The translations under genes were made by a program, and so were the position numbers. Positions 34,220 through 43,853 of a stretch of 64,000 bases of DNA are shown in pieces. Each line of letters opens with the position of its first letter. Within the stretch, counting starts at the first letter, position 1. The DNA is from Leptodontidium sp. MPI-SDFR-AT-0119 (lineage: Eukaryota > Ascomycota > Leotiomycetes > Helotiales > Leptodontidiaceae): NCBI GenBank assembly GCA_020726505.1, contig JAHLEZ010000013.1, positions 434,001 to 498,000 of the forward strand, given 5' to 3'. The notes under the pieces are model-generated. The model searched no databases and was not told where the DNA came from. It worked only from the letters and a program-made list of their open reading frames with translations.

Positions 34220-35998
34220 TCATGCAGGAGACCACGCAGTCATCATCTGCAGAGTATCGAGACCGAGGCGCAGAGTAACTTCGCGCCCAAGTTCCTTCAT
34301 CTGTTGCACATCCATCGGACTGAACGAAAAGTTTGAAGGGTTCTCTGTCGGGTCGGACATAAATTGGATAGCACGTCCGATTAGGTCATGGCCGGGCCAT
34401 GTGCTCTTTCTCGCTATCAAGACAATGCTTGAGGAGGGCATTTCACAGAAAACGTCTCCAGGTCTTGTAACACTCGGGACAAAGTAGATAATGCCTGAGC
34501 TGGAGATGGCGATCCTGGTACGCGTCATAGAAACTCCTCTTGTGAATAGTCGAGCATTGAGCAAGATCAATTCTATGGCTTCTCCATCGAGTTTGCAACG
34601 ACCGCGAGAGTAGGCCAGCGTTCCTGGCAGCTGTTCAGCTGCTGATTGACTATAATTCTGGTAGGCAGAAACAGCAAGCTCGAATCGATAAGTTAAGAGG
34701 GGGTTGAACTTTTGTGAATCGTATTTAGGGCGGAGTTTGTAATTTTCTAACAATCCTTCTTTGCATTGCCGTGTTATAGGAACTGACTTGGTTTCCGCCG
34801 ATTTTGCAAAATTTGGAGGGCTGGTGTATATGACGCTCGATGTGCTGTATCCCACTGCCTGGGTGCTGGCATCCGAACTGCTTATGTTCAAAAGACGTCC
34901 TGATCGACTCAAGTACTCAGATATCGATATTTTCAATTGCTTATGGAATTCTTGCGAGGCACCGATGATGCTGTCCCAGCGCTCGTGCCGTGTCATGCAG
35001 TGTTCAAGCACCTGGCGGTGTACTTGTGCCAGCTGTAATCCGTAATCGACAGGGACTGCTGCCCTGCAACAGCTCTCTGCCAGAGAATGGAGTCCAAATA
35101 CCTTGTCTTTCGGATCCCCACAGTTGGCTCCGCCATACTTCGAGCAGAGTGCAATGAGTGAACTAAACACCGGCTTTGCGTCGATCGTGAAGCTCATCTT
35201 GGCCTTGCGATCCACCCAATCTCCACACAGCCTCGCTGTCATGCTCGATCGTATTTCCTCAATGATGGAGACCTTAAGATTGTGGAGAACGTCAAACTCT
35301 TCCTCCAGCCAATCGGTGCCTATGCTGTCTACAAACCAACATAGCTGTGACCACTGGCACACCTCGTCACCCCATTGCAGTTCAATATTTGTAGCCAACA
35401 GAACTTCTTGAATGATCCACAACCTCGTCCAGTACTTCTGCCTGCAGAGAGCTCTAAAGGCCATCAAAGTCTGTAGTTGGATCCAAGGGGTGACATCCGG
35501 TGGCTTGTAGTAACTTTCGATGATCCACTGTTCCGAAGACTGTGCTGAGAGCATACGAATCGCTGATCCAGTTGCCGAGTTGCCTTCTCCCAGCCACAAA
35601 ATGACACTTTCAGCACGAGAATAAATCTCACCCATTTGAGTAACCTGATGATTGCGCTCATTCACGTCCTTTTGGTTAATGCACAGAGCATCTATCCATA
35701 GAACTCGGCCACCAGGCCCAGCCACTGTGCGAAGGTGCTCTAGAGCCCGAGACAGATTTGTTGTTAAATGCCCCAGCGTTGCATCCCTCTCTTCAGTAAA
35801 CGGATTCTGATCCCACACATAAGAGAGCGCTTCATATCGAGGATTTTGGGAGAGCCGGACATGTTTGATTTGCCACTCTAGCTGAGAAACCAATCCAAGC
35901 TGGACATATTCAAGCCGAGCAGGTTGGAGAACGAGAAGGCGTATTTCGTCGGGGAACTTCAGAGGGGAATAGGACGGAGAAAATATGGGCGAAGACAT
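34220..35998 (-). CDS. HET-domain protein 2
   Basis: Single exon, 592 aa, intact. N-terminal HET domain: YEALSYVWD, LWIDALCINQKDVNERNHQV, MGEIYSRAESVILWLGEG and YWTRLWIIQEVLLA. DPKDKVFGLHSLAE follows, the segment that closes HET domains in this family. The C-terminal part is a long variable region ending with a module containing GDVFCEMPSSSIVLIARKS and LIGRAIQFMSD. No NACHT, WD40 or TIR partner domain was seen. The intron-free structure differs from HET gene 1. Confidence 0.88.
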   Translation of the reverse strand: MSSPIFSPSYSPLKFPDEIRLLVLQPARLEYVQLGLVSQLEWQIKHVRLSQNPRYEALSYVWDQNPFTEERDATLGHLTTNLSRALEHLRTVAGPGGRVLWIDALCINQKDVNERNHQVTQMGEIYSRAESVILWLGEGNSATGSAIRMLSAQSSEQWIIESYYKPPDVTPWIQLQTLMAFRALCRQKYWTRLWIIQEVLLATNIELQWGDEVCQWSQLCWFVDSIGTDWLEEEFDVLHNLKVSIIEEIRSSMTARLCGDWVDRKAKMSFTIDAKPVFSSLIALCSKYGGANCGDPKDKVFGLHSLAESCCRAAVPVDYGLQLAQVHRQVLEHCMTRHERWDSIIGASQEFHKQLKISISEYLSRSGRLLNISSSDASTQAVGYSTSSVIYTSPPNFAKSAETKSVPITRQCKEGLLENYKLRPKYDSQKFNPLLTYRFELAVSAYQNYSQSAAEQLPGTLAYSRGRCKLDGEAIELILLNARLFTRGVSMTRTRIAISSSGIIYFVPSVTRPGDVFCEMPSSSIVLIARKSTWPGHDLIGRAIQFMSDPTENPSNFSFSPMDVQQMKELGREVTLRLGLDTLQMMTAWSPA

Positions 35999-36405
35999 AC
36001 GTCATATAACCCATTGAGAGTCCACCGGTGGTGAAGTTGAAATTTGTGATGATGTCTGTGTTTGATGCAAAATTCAGAACAAGAATGAGTTGTTCGAAAT
36101 TCTCGAGGTGAGAAGTGAGGCTCGGGCCCCAGTTCGAACAGGGCGGCTCAGCAACCTGGCCAATGAAAGAAGCGTAATTCGGTGGAGGAAAATGACCATA
36201 TCCTTTGGTAATTAATCCCTAAAGAGCTCACAGGAACGTTGTAATCATCCATAAGTGGCTGCCTTCTAGCTTCTCGTCCATACATGGTAAAAATTGAAAG
36301 AACTCCAGAACTATTCTTAGTCCCTATTGTCTGCAACTTCTCGGCTCTCCCTGGGACAAAAATGGACCTGCTCCAGCAAAGTTATGGATTCGAATCGAAA
36401 GGTAG
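35999..36405. other. Intergenic, HET gene 2 promoter and ankyrin gene 3' flank
   Basis: 407 nt with no recognised feature. Confidence 0.5.
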
Positions 36406-38358
36406 CTAACTGTGAAAGACCGATTTCATTATGCGACGAGCCTTGTTGAATATCTTAGGCTCCGAGCTTTCTGGCGAGCTCGAGCGGATGGGTAAGCGGA
36501 GTTCTGGTCCAGCTATAACGGCCGTATTCGTATCATTGGTATCCTCTCTGGCCAAAATCTTAAAGTCCTTTAGTTCATTATCATAAACTCCGGTTACAGT
36601 TTCGTCGTCGGCATCGTCGTCGAAGTCAGCATCTACGTCCTCCTCTACTGTGGACTTAGAAATGCTGGGTCTCACCCACAACTTAGGCGAGCTGGCCTCG
36701 TCACTAAAACAAACAAACGCTTCCGTACCACCTGCTTGCCCGGGGTTCTCAGTCGCAAGCCAGTGCTCATCATTGACTTGAAGATACATCCACTTGAGGA
36801 CCGTTCCTGATGCCTCGAGTAAGATACAGAGACTCCACCCATCGAAATAGGGCTTGGGATCAGCAGCGAACCAGATCGCGCGGGCACAAGCCTCCTGACC
36901 GTTGGCAATTGCTAAATGCAGCGCATACAAAGCAGCACCATCCGCAATGTAAGATTCAGTCTCAGCCTGGTTTGCTAATAACAACTCCATGCATAGCTTG
37001 TGGCCAAAAACAGCCGCAAAGTAGCTGGGAAGCAGACCTAACGCACCTGCGGGAAGACTCAGGTTTGCACCGCTTGCTGCTAGTCTCTTGAGAAAACGAA
37101 TTGAGCCCTGACGGCAGGCTACATGGACTGGTGCGAGGCCATCGTTATCAGCTATGTCTGGAAAGGCACCGGAATCCATTAGAATCTTTGCGATTGCACC
37201 TGTGCTGTCGCCACATGCTGCGTGCCAAAGTGGCGTCCGACCTTGAAGATCCATCTTGCCAACTTCGCTGACATAGCGAGAACTATCTTCAATCATGATG
37301 TTCCGAACAGCAGCGACGTTTCCCATAGCCGCAGCTCGGTGAATCGGTCGCTCTCCCAAGCGATTTGTGAGTGGACCACCACCCATCTGAGATATACTGA
37401 GAAGTTCAGTTGGCTCCCAGAATTCCGTGGACGTTGCGTAGGCAGCCGCGAAATGGAGTGGATAGTCTTCGTTGTTAACAGTGGGTTCCAAGTTTTCTTG
37501 CAATTCAGCCCACGGAGTTTCTTCGCCGGATGGATGAATAGTTGTCCAGAGAAGGTTGCTTACATGCGCATCCGGAAGGAGGAACGCCAGATGTAGAGGC
37601 GTCAGACGCCTTTGAGATTTTCCTACTGCACTGAGACCTGAGTCTAGCAGTATACGTAGAATCTCGACTTGACCCCCAATTACAGCCCAGTGGACAGGGT
37701 GAAGCTGCAAAAAGGAATCGGGTCTGCTTTCCAAAATGCGTGAAGCATCTAAGATGCGCGAGGCTTCAAAATCGCCTTTAGTTCCAGTTTCGTCGTATCC
37801 GAAGAGAATTTCGACAAGGCGGCGCGTCTCCCTATCGTCGATAGGCAAAGCTTTGAGGCAATATTCCTCCATAGATCCAGATGGTGGGAAGATGTCGTGC
37901 CGCGACTTGATCCGTACTTTCGAGCCGAAAGATATACGGGGGAACACGCTCATTTCGATGGAGTCAACAACACATATATCACCCATCAACAGCTTTGTTT
38001 CTACCTGCCAGTAGTTCCAGGTCTCTAATCGTGTGGGTAAGTGGTAAATTGGATGGCGGTTCATGTTCAGAACTTGACCTCTTAATTCTTCCTCGGTGAG
38101 GGTCAATAGAGGTATGATATGTCCATATCCTCTATCGATGGGCAGCTCATTTTCAACACGAGGCTTATCGGACAAGACATGTAAAGCGATATCAAGCCTT
38201 CCTTTTCGATTTCGTTCAGTCACAACAATCCAGGTTGGTACATCCGCACCATGAATATCTTGGGTCGAAAGACTATTGTAAACAATATTTGAAGACTCTG
38301 CCTCTCGCTTCGCCCACGAGAATGCACTCTCGGGTTTAAGGAAGGAGTTGAGATTCAT
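36406..38358 (-). CDS. Ankyrin-repeat protein
   Basis: Single exon, 650 aa. About six ankyrin repeats lie in residues 220-500. Examples are LHPVHWAVIGGQVEILRILL, TPLHLAFLLPDA, PIHRAAAMGNVAAVRNIM, TPLWHAACGDSTGAIAKILM and APVHVACRQGSIRFLKRLAA. The N-terminal 200 residues have no recognised domain. The C-terminus is acidic (DADFDDDADDETV) with a basic end (KARRIMKSVF). It starts only 24 nt after the end of one model of the upstream HET gene on the same strand. It could be that gene's effector or sensor half, read as a separate ORF. Ankyrin repeats often form the ligand-binding part of fungal NLR-like proteins; here that is inference. Confidence 0.82.
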   Translation of the reverse strand: MNLNSFLKPESAFSWAKREAESSNIVYNSLSTQDIHGADVPTWIVVTERNRKGRLDIALHVLSDKPRVENELPIDRGYGHIIPLLTLTEEELRGQVLNMNRHPIYHLPTRLETWNYWQVETKLLMGDICVVDSIEMSVFPRISFGSKVRIKSRHDIFPPSGSMEEYCLKALPIDDRETRRLVEILFGYDETGTKGDFEASRILDASRILESRPDSFLQLHPVHWAVIGGQVEILRILLDSGLSAVGKSQRRLTPLHLAFLLPDAHVSNLLWTTIHPSGEETPWAELQENLEPTVNNEDYPLHFAAAYATSTEFWEPTELLSISQMGGGPLTNRLGERPIHRAAAMGNVAAVRNIMIEDSSRYVSEVGKMDLQGRTPLWHAACGDSTGAIAKILMDSGAFPDIADNDGLAPVHVACRQGSIRFLKRLAASGANLSLPAGALGLLPSYFAAVFGHKLCMELLLANQAETESYIADGAALYALHLAIANGQEACARAIWFAADPKPYFDGWSLCILLEASGTVLKWMYLQVNDEHWLATENPGQAGGTEAFVCFSDEASSPKLWVRPSISKSTVEEDVDADFDDDADDETVTGVYDNELKDFKILAREDTNDTNTAVIAGPELRLPIRSSSPESSEPKIFNKARRIMKSVFHS

Positions 38359-38381
38359 GATCCTGGAACGAGATATCTAAA

Positions 38382-39984
38382 TTAACGGAGTTCCTTCAAG
38401 CATGACTTCAAAGTAGCAGGGTTGTCAAAACACGAATTGCTACAAGGGAGAGGAAAATTGGAGGAAGAGAACTTACTGGCACCAACTTCGTGAAAGCCGC
38501 TCGCTCGGAGCGTGCATCCCAACAGCAACATCAACAGTAGTGGGTTGGCCAGACTCATTAATTTCAAGTCGAAGGACTCCACAAGGTATCCCAAAAGTAA
38601 ACTCTCGAGTTTGGAAGGTCTGCATATTCTCAGCCCAGCCTTTCCTCGGCCAGGCATCTTTGATCTTCCAATTAGCAGCAGCAACACGACGGTCACTGGT
38701 GCCGCTAGGAAGTTGGAGCTGAGAGCCATCCTTCGCTGCTACTATACGAATTGTGCGCATATCCGACCAAGGGTCCTGCTTAATGAAAACACGTTCGTGG
38801 ATGCCAACATCCAGGACGTCAACCACGGGCGGAGTAAAGTGTTTGAGGTCCGGCCGAACACGGGCAAATTGGTCACCCATTCCCCATATCCTCTTCAGAT
38901 ATATGACTGGGGACTCTCGTTGCCCGTCTCGAAGTCTCTCGCAGTTCAGCACAACACGAAAGTCAGCTTCAGCGATGGGTTGGTCTTCGGTACATGGTAG
39001 TAGCAGGAAGTCGACCCTCAAGCCTTTGCTTGTAACAGCAGATGGACTACTCTTGAGAATCATAGGCATTGACGTCTCGATCTCGTTGTCATCCGAGAAC
39101 CAATCTGGTGAGTCGGCCAAGAGCCCACTGATGCCACCTGTTTGCCCTATGTCGCCAAGAGTGCTTGTAGGTAGAAGTTCAGAATGCCATGCGAAAAGTG
39201 ATTGGTCTTCTTCCTTGGTCAGAATGGCCTCTTGAAGTCTGATGAATGCTCGTTTTCCTTCGCCATAAAGAAGCGGCATATTAACATCGAAAATACCCAG
39301 GAGGCAATAGGCGATGTCCTCTACACGTGTAGTCTGTCGCTCAGCAGCCCAATGCATCCGTGCAGCAATGCTCATATCCTGGGGGCTAAGTTCGCCTAGA
39401 AGTACATCGAGTTGAATCCCAGTGATCTCACTTAGCAGTTTCGTGAAATCCATGTCTCCTGTTTTGGCTCCGAGATAGCTCCAATCGCTAGCGAATATCT
39501 CTACCTGCTTTGAAGCAATTAATTCTTGCAAAGTCCATCCTCGATTGAACCATCAACTCCGCCGGAATTTAGAATTTGGTTCGAACGGAGACTCGGTTGA
39601 GGCTGCTGGGACATCAGAGAGATAGGCATAGCAAACTTCGGCTCCCCCATACCAGCGATACATGGAATTAATCGCCTCGGATAGCTCGGCACTGCTGGTT
39701 TTATCGATGCAGCAGGTATCCACCCAGAGAAGATCGTACCCATTTCGGCGAGCAATCTCAGTTGTTCTCAGTACCTTTTTGAAGCCCTTCGCTTTGTTCC
39801 CCCTCAGAACCTCTGGGGGATCTTCGCTGAGGGCTGACCACGGCGCATCGTGGATTTCATCTCTCTCTAGAGTCTGGAGTAAGATTTCCCCATCAGACCA
39901 AGTGTGAGATAATATCGCATAAGAAGTGACGTCGGAGCCATAAACTTCGACGAATTGGACCTTTTGCGTACTGAAAAGTCTCAT
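38382..39984 (-). pseudogene. HET-E/HET-D-type HET-domain gene broken by an in-frame TGA
   Basis: One continuous frame runs 39984-38473 except for TGA at 39555-39553. Before it: MRLFSTQKVQFVEVYGSDV, YAILSHTW, LLWVDTCCIDKTSSAELSEA and INSMYRWYGGAEVCYAYLSD. After it: WFNRGWTLQELIAS, DIAYCLLGIFDVNMPLLYGE and a complete HET-E-like tail. The family usually has Arg where the stop stands (SRWF.RGWTLQEL), so one C-to-T change of CGA would explain it. No GT-AG intron can skip it without losing the conserved WF.RGWTLQEL. The 3' end is either TAA at 38475-38473 or, through a 37-nt intron, TAA at 38384-38382. A sequencing error or readthrough remain possible. Confidence 0.75.
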
Positions 39985-40284
39985 TCTGCACCGATTACTT
40001 GCGATAGAAATGCAGATGGGGAAAACCTCAAGGTTGAAGAACCCCTCAAACTTAAGTGTGATTTATCCGATCATCTCAGCTCAGCCGCACATGTGCATTG
40101 GGGGCCGGAATCGTTGCAATTTTACTAGTAGGGGCAACCAGACGCCACTTTGTCATGAATTAGATTAGATTTAGCCTCATTCCATGAGGTTTCAGTTTCT
40201 TCCATATCTTTGTGCCTTCAGAAATAAAACAAAAGTCGAGTAAATAGTGCTCATCCATCAGTATTACTAAAGAGCCAGAAACCC
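39985..40284. other. Intergenic, HET-E-like promoter and SDR 3' flank
   Basis: 300 nt with no recognised feature. Confidence 0.5.
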
Positions 40285-41403
40285 TCATGTATACGCAGCA
40301 ATTTGCTTCTCGGACCAGTCCCAGAAATCAGCGGCAATGCCAGTTCCGCCTTCTTCTCGGGACTTCCTTCCCAACTCAATGTCCTTTCTAGCAGGTGTTA
40401 TCTTGCCCCATGGTTCAACTGTGTCTTGTCAGTCTATTGTACACCGATTTGTTTCTGCTTGCTAATAAACTTACCAAATTCGCCATTATTCGACACGTTA
40501 ATATCAGTCGACAGACCGGCAAAGAGTTCTGTATAAGCCCCGTAGATAGGATCATGCAGGAGCAGGTTCATGAACGTCGCCTGCCATCGGGGAAGATTCT
40601 GGTACAGATCGGTCTTCAGATATCCTGGATCCACAGACTACTTTGGTCAGTATACTTGAATCGAAAGCCAGAGCGGGAAACTGCTCACCAGGCTGAGAAT
40701 TCCATCATTTCCAAACCGTCTCGCATACTCCGTTCCATGATAGATGTTCCCGGCTTTGCTGATCCCATACTTCGGCCAGACGCCCATGTCAACATGATAA
40801 TCGAGATTCGTGACATCCACACCACCTTCTGGTGAGAAGTTCTTTGCTGCGGAAGACGACACCCAAACGACGCGGACACTGCCAGGAGGTGAGACCTTAG
40901 CAGTCGCTTTCAAGAGCGGCGTGAGAAGTTTAGTGAAGAGAAATGGAGCGAGGTTGTTTGTGCCGATCTGAAGCTCATAACCTTGCTTCGTAACACTTCC
41001 CTGAGGGGGGCGCATAACGCCAGCATTGTTCCAAAGAACATGCAAGGACTTTTCCTGAGCGAGGAAGTTCTCAGCTGAGGCTTTGATAGTTGTCAAATCG
41101 TTGAGGTCGAGGTGGAGGTAGACCAAAGCTCCTTTAGATGTGGTGTATTTGGCCTTAATTTCGTCTATCACCTGGCGGGCTTTCTCTTCCGAGCGAGCTG
41201 CCATGTAGATCTTTGCATTTTGGGTGTACAGAATTTGGGCGAGGTCTTTCCCTAGACCGCCTGTGCTGCCGGTGACTATGAAGATCTGGAAGGATGTGGA
41301 TGAGCAAGGTATTTTGAGAGGGGAGAGGGGTACTAACCTTTCCTGACTGATCCGGAAGATTCTTCTCCGTGAGCGGAGGCTTTGTATTTGAAAACAAACC
41401 CAT
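40285..41403 (-). CDS. Short-chain dehydrogenase/reductase
   Basis: Model: complement(join(40285..40418, 40475..40637, 40689..41285, 41338..41403)), 319 aa, with introns of 56, 51 and 52 nt. Classical SDR landmarks: cofactor loop TGSTGGLG, LDLNDLTTIK, NNAGVM, catalytic VSSSAAK, active-site YGISK and the SVDPGYLKTDL loop. The cofactor is likely NADP(H), given AARSEEKA after the second strand. Sequence resembles the retinol-dehydrogenase/WW-oxidoreductase-like branch. The substrate cannot be told. It is not in a visible cluster. Confidence 0.9.
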
Positions 41404-42666
41404 GATGGTGTTTGGAATAACACGAGGTTGTGTGAGTGATGTGGATTGTTGAGAAGAAATTTTTGGTGAGACTAGTGCTTGCTAGTGTGAAACAATTGGT
41501 GTTTCAAATTGTGCTTTTTGAAGTCGATAGAAAGAAAGACTCAACATTGAATGAACTACTTATATTCATCTCTCATTAACTCACGCCCAAGATACGTCCG
41601 TTAACTGTCATGGCGGAATTTCACAGACGAATGCGAAGCCACTTTCGCAATTCGAATTGATATCATGGCCTGAGCGACACTTTTCTTATCTAGGACATCG
41701 CACCACTTCCAACCGATTTAGATCTGGTCCTCCACGATTATTAGCCTACAAGTATCAGAATCAGAGGCTTGCCAGGTACGTGTCTCCTGTCTTCCTTGTC
41801 CGCACTCGCTTAACCCCAGAATCGCTTATTTCAGGGTGTTGTGATGCTATTTCGGCCGAACTCACTGTCCCGCAACCAGTCTATCCAATTAAAAAGTACG
41901 TCGATTCAGGGCCGACGGACGTAGGGAGTGGAGTGACGTTTCGACGATCCAGGTACCAGATCGTATTTGCTGCATATGAACTGAGTATCGAGGCCTCACG
42001 GTCATTAGTATGTCCGTTGGATAATTCTAACATCTCAAAAAGACAATGTCTGCAGTGGAATTAACTCGACAAAGGCAAATATTGCAGCAGTGCTCTTCCC
42101 AATCAAAACTTTCTCAGACCAAAGTTGGGGCTGCTTTCATAGGCATGCTTTTATCGGAGTACAAGTACCTCCGAGATGTCACCCTTCCCATCGGCAGGCT
42201 GGCATGATTTCAAACAAGTCGTCTGGAAGTCACATTGTACTCGATTTCAGACCACCAACCCTGCTATTTTTTTCACAGCAAACATGTTGAGCTGGTAAGG
42301 TTCAATCACCTAAACAACAGGCAGGGCATCCCATTGTTGTATAGTGCCATAATACCTAGAATGAATTTAGGTCCGCCCTTGTGAACTAATTTCGAGCTCT
42401 CTCTAATAGAAGCGTGCTGTCTACTTGTGGATAGCTTGAGCCAACTGAGCAATGCGGAAGTGGTCCATTAGATGTAGAATTTGCGAATTGGGTATCTAGA
42501 TAGCTAGGTAGCTAGCTGAAAGCGCCGCGGAAGGAATCCACTCCTTTTTGGTAGACCTGCGCCTGAAAATAGCACCTGCTACATATGACTCCAGAAAACG
42601 AAAAATACAAGTTGGACGCGTATTCTTTGATAAGCAAGACGAGATGTAACAAAAGAGTATGGTTGA
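41404..42666. other. Intergenic, SDR promoter to the acidic coiled-protein gene
   Basis: About 1.26 kb. A 135-codon plus-strand ORF at 41657 lacks any recognised motif. A TAG/CTA-rich short repeat lies near 42500. No gene supported. Confidence 0.5.
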
Positions 42667-43409
42667 TCATTGTCGTCGCAGCATATCCATAGCTGTTTGA
42701 AAAGCGGCGACAACTCCAAGGTCTGCCACGTTGTCAGTAGATGAGCCAATTGATTTGCACAAAGCCACTTACAGTGCTTTTTCTTGTCTTCCAAGGAGCT
42801 CTCCTGCTGCTGGGTAAACTCTATGCGAGTTTTGAGTCTGCACATTGTTAGTGATACTATGGAGACTTGGCACAGACCAATTCACCTCTTAGACATTCTG
42901 CCGTTGTCATGCTCAGCACCGGCTTGAGCCCAGGAAATGAAGCCCTACACTTTGAGTTAATACAATCGGCTTACAAGACGAAACAGAGAGGGGATAGTTA
43001 CTGCTGCCCATGCATCAAACTCCTCGATGATGTCGCACTCTTCTTCGAATTTGCTCTTGAGAGTGTCGGTATAGCGATGCTCAAAATCGGGCCATTCAAA
43101 GCCCCTCAAAATGGACTCCCCATCGTCCTCCTCTTCCTCGTCGGTGTCGTTGGACTGCTCGGGTTCCTGGCGAGATTGACTGTCGATTTCTGCAGGTCTG
43201 CTGGCAGGGATAGTCTCAGGTTCGGGTGTTGGGGTATACGATGGCAACTGAGTCTCCCCTACAGAGGTTTCAGGGACGTCCCTTTTGGGTGGCGCCGTTG
43301 TCGTCTTGTGAGCACCGTTTGTTGGACCTTCTGGTAGAGGAGTTCTTGACTTGACAGCTGCCGGAAGTTTGGAAGGGGTTTCAGGCATGGATTGAGGGGC
43401 TGATGACAT
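42667..43409 (-). CDS. Unrecognised small acidic, coiled protein
   Basis: Model: complement(join(42667..42722, 42773..42837, 42886..42944, 43002..43409)), 195 aa, with introns of 50, 48 and 57 nt. The first half is disordered and rich in Pro, Thr and Ser (MSSAPQSMPETPSKLP). An acidic run DTDEEEEDDGES follows. The second half is helical: GFEWPDFEHRYTDTLKSKFE, FDAWAAGFISWAQAGAEHDN, RMSKRLKTRIEFTQQQESSL and YLGVVAAFQTAMDMLRRQ. Four well-phased exons argue for a real gene. The pattern is like fungal hypothetical proteins I cannot name. It is divergent from ATG14. Confidence 0.72.
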
Positions 43410-43853
43410 GGTGGAAGGTAGATGTGTCCTTGCTTGTGAATGAGTATCTGTTGACCTGGATTTTCCTTGCTCAAAGAGCTGATTGCAAAATAATGAACAA
43501 AGTGAGTTTATGATGAGACTGCAAAGGGGACCCATTTCCTCTAAACGCGCTTCTTTCGGCACGTAAACACGTGATTACGATAAGACATCGAAGCGACTGA
43601 TAAGCCTTTGATTGACTCCCGCCATTGTCCTCAAGACCAGGCGACCCAGCCTTGCCTTGCCTTCAGCTCTCTCCGAGTCAGTCACAACATGAACGCCCGA
43701 TAATATGCCCGCACTTATTGAACATCCTATGATGCCTCTACGACATGTATCAAATTGATCAGTTTACCAAATCCACACTCTCTTTGAAAGCACCGATACG
43801 AAAGCACGCCAGGGATCAGCCCTCCCCCAGCGGATCCTTCTAGACCGACGACG
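43410..43853. promoter_or_regulatory. Divergent promoter region before ATG14
   Basis: 444 nt between divergent genes. It contains a CACGTGAT site (listed) and ends in a short C-rich leader before ATG14. Confidence 0.5.
43568..43575 (-). promoter_or_regulatory. CDEI/Cbf1-like site (ATCACGTG on the minus strand)
   Basis: The plus strand reads CACGTGAT, a match to RTCACRTG on the other strand. It lies in the divergent promoter of the acidic coiled-protein gene and ATG14. Function inferred only. Confidence 0.35.

Noticed and set aside
41657..42064. A 135-codon ORF between the SDR and the acidic coiled-protein gene
   Set aside because: No recognisable domain or exon partners, and the composition looks like chance intergenic reading.
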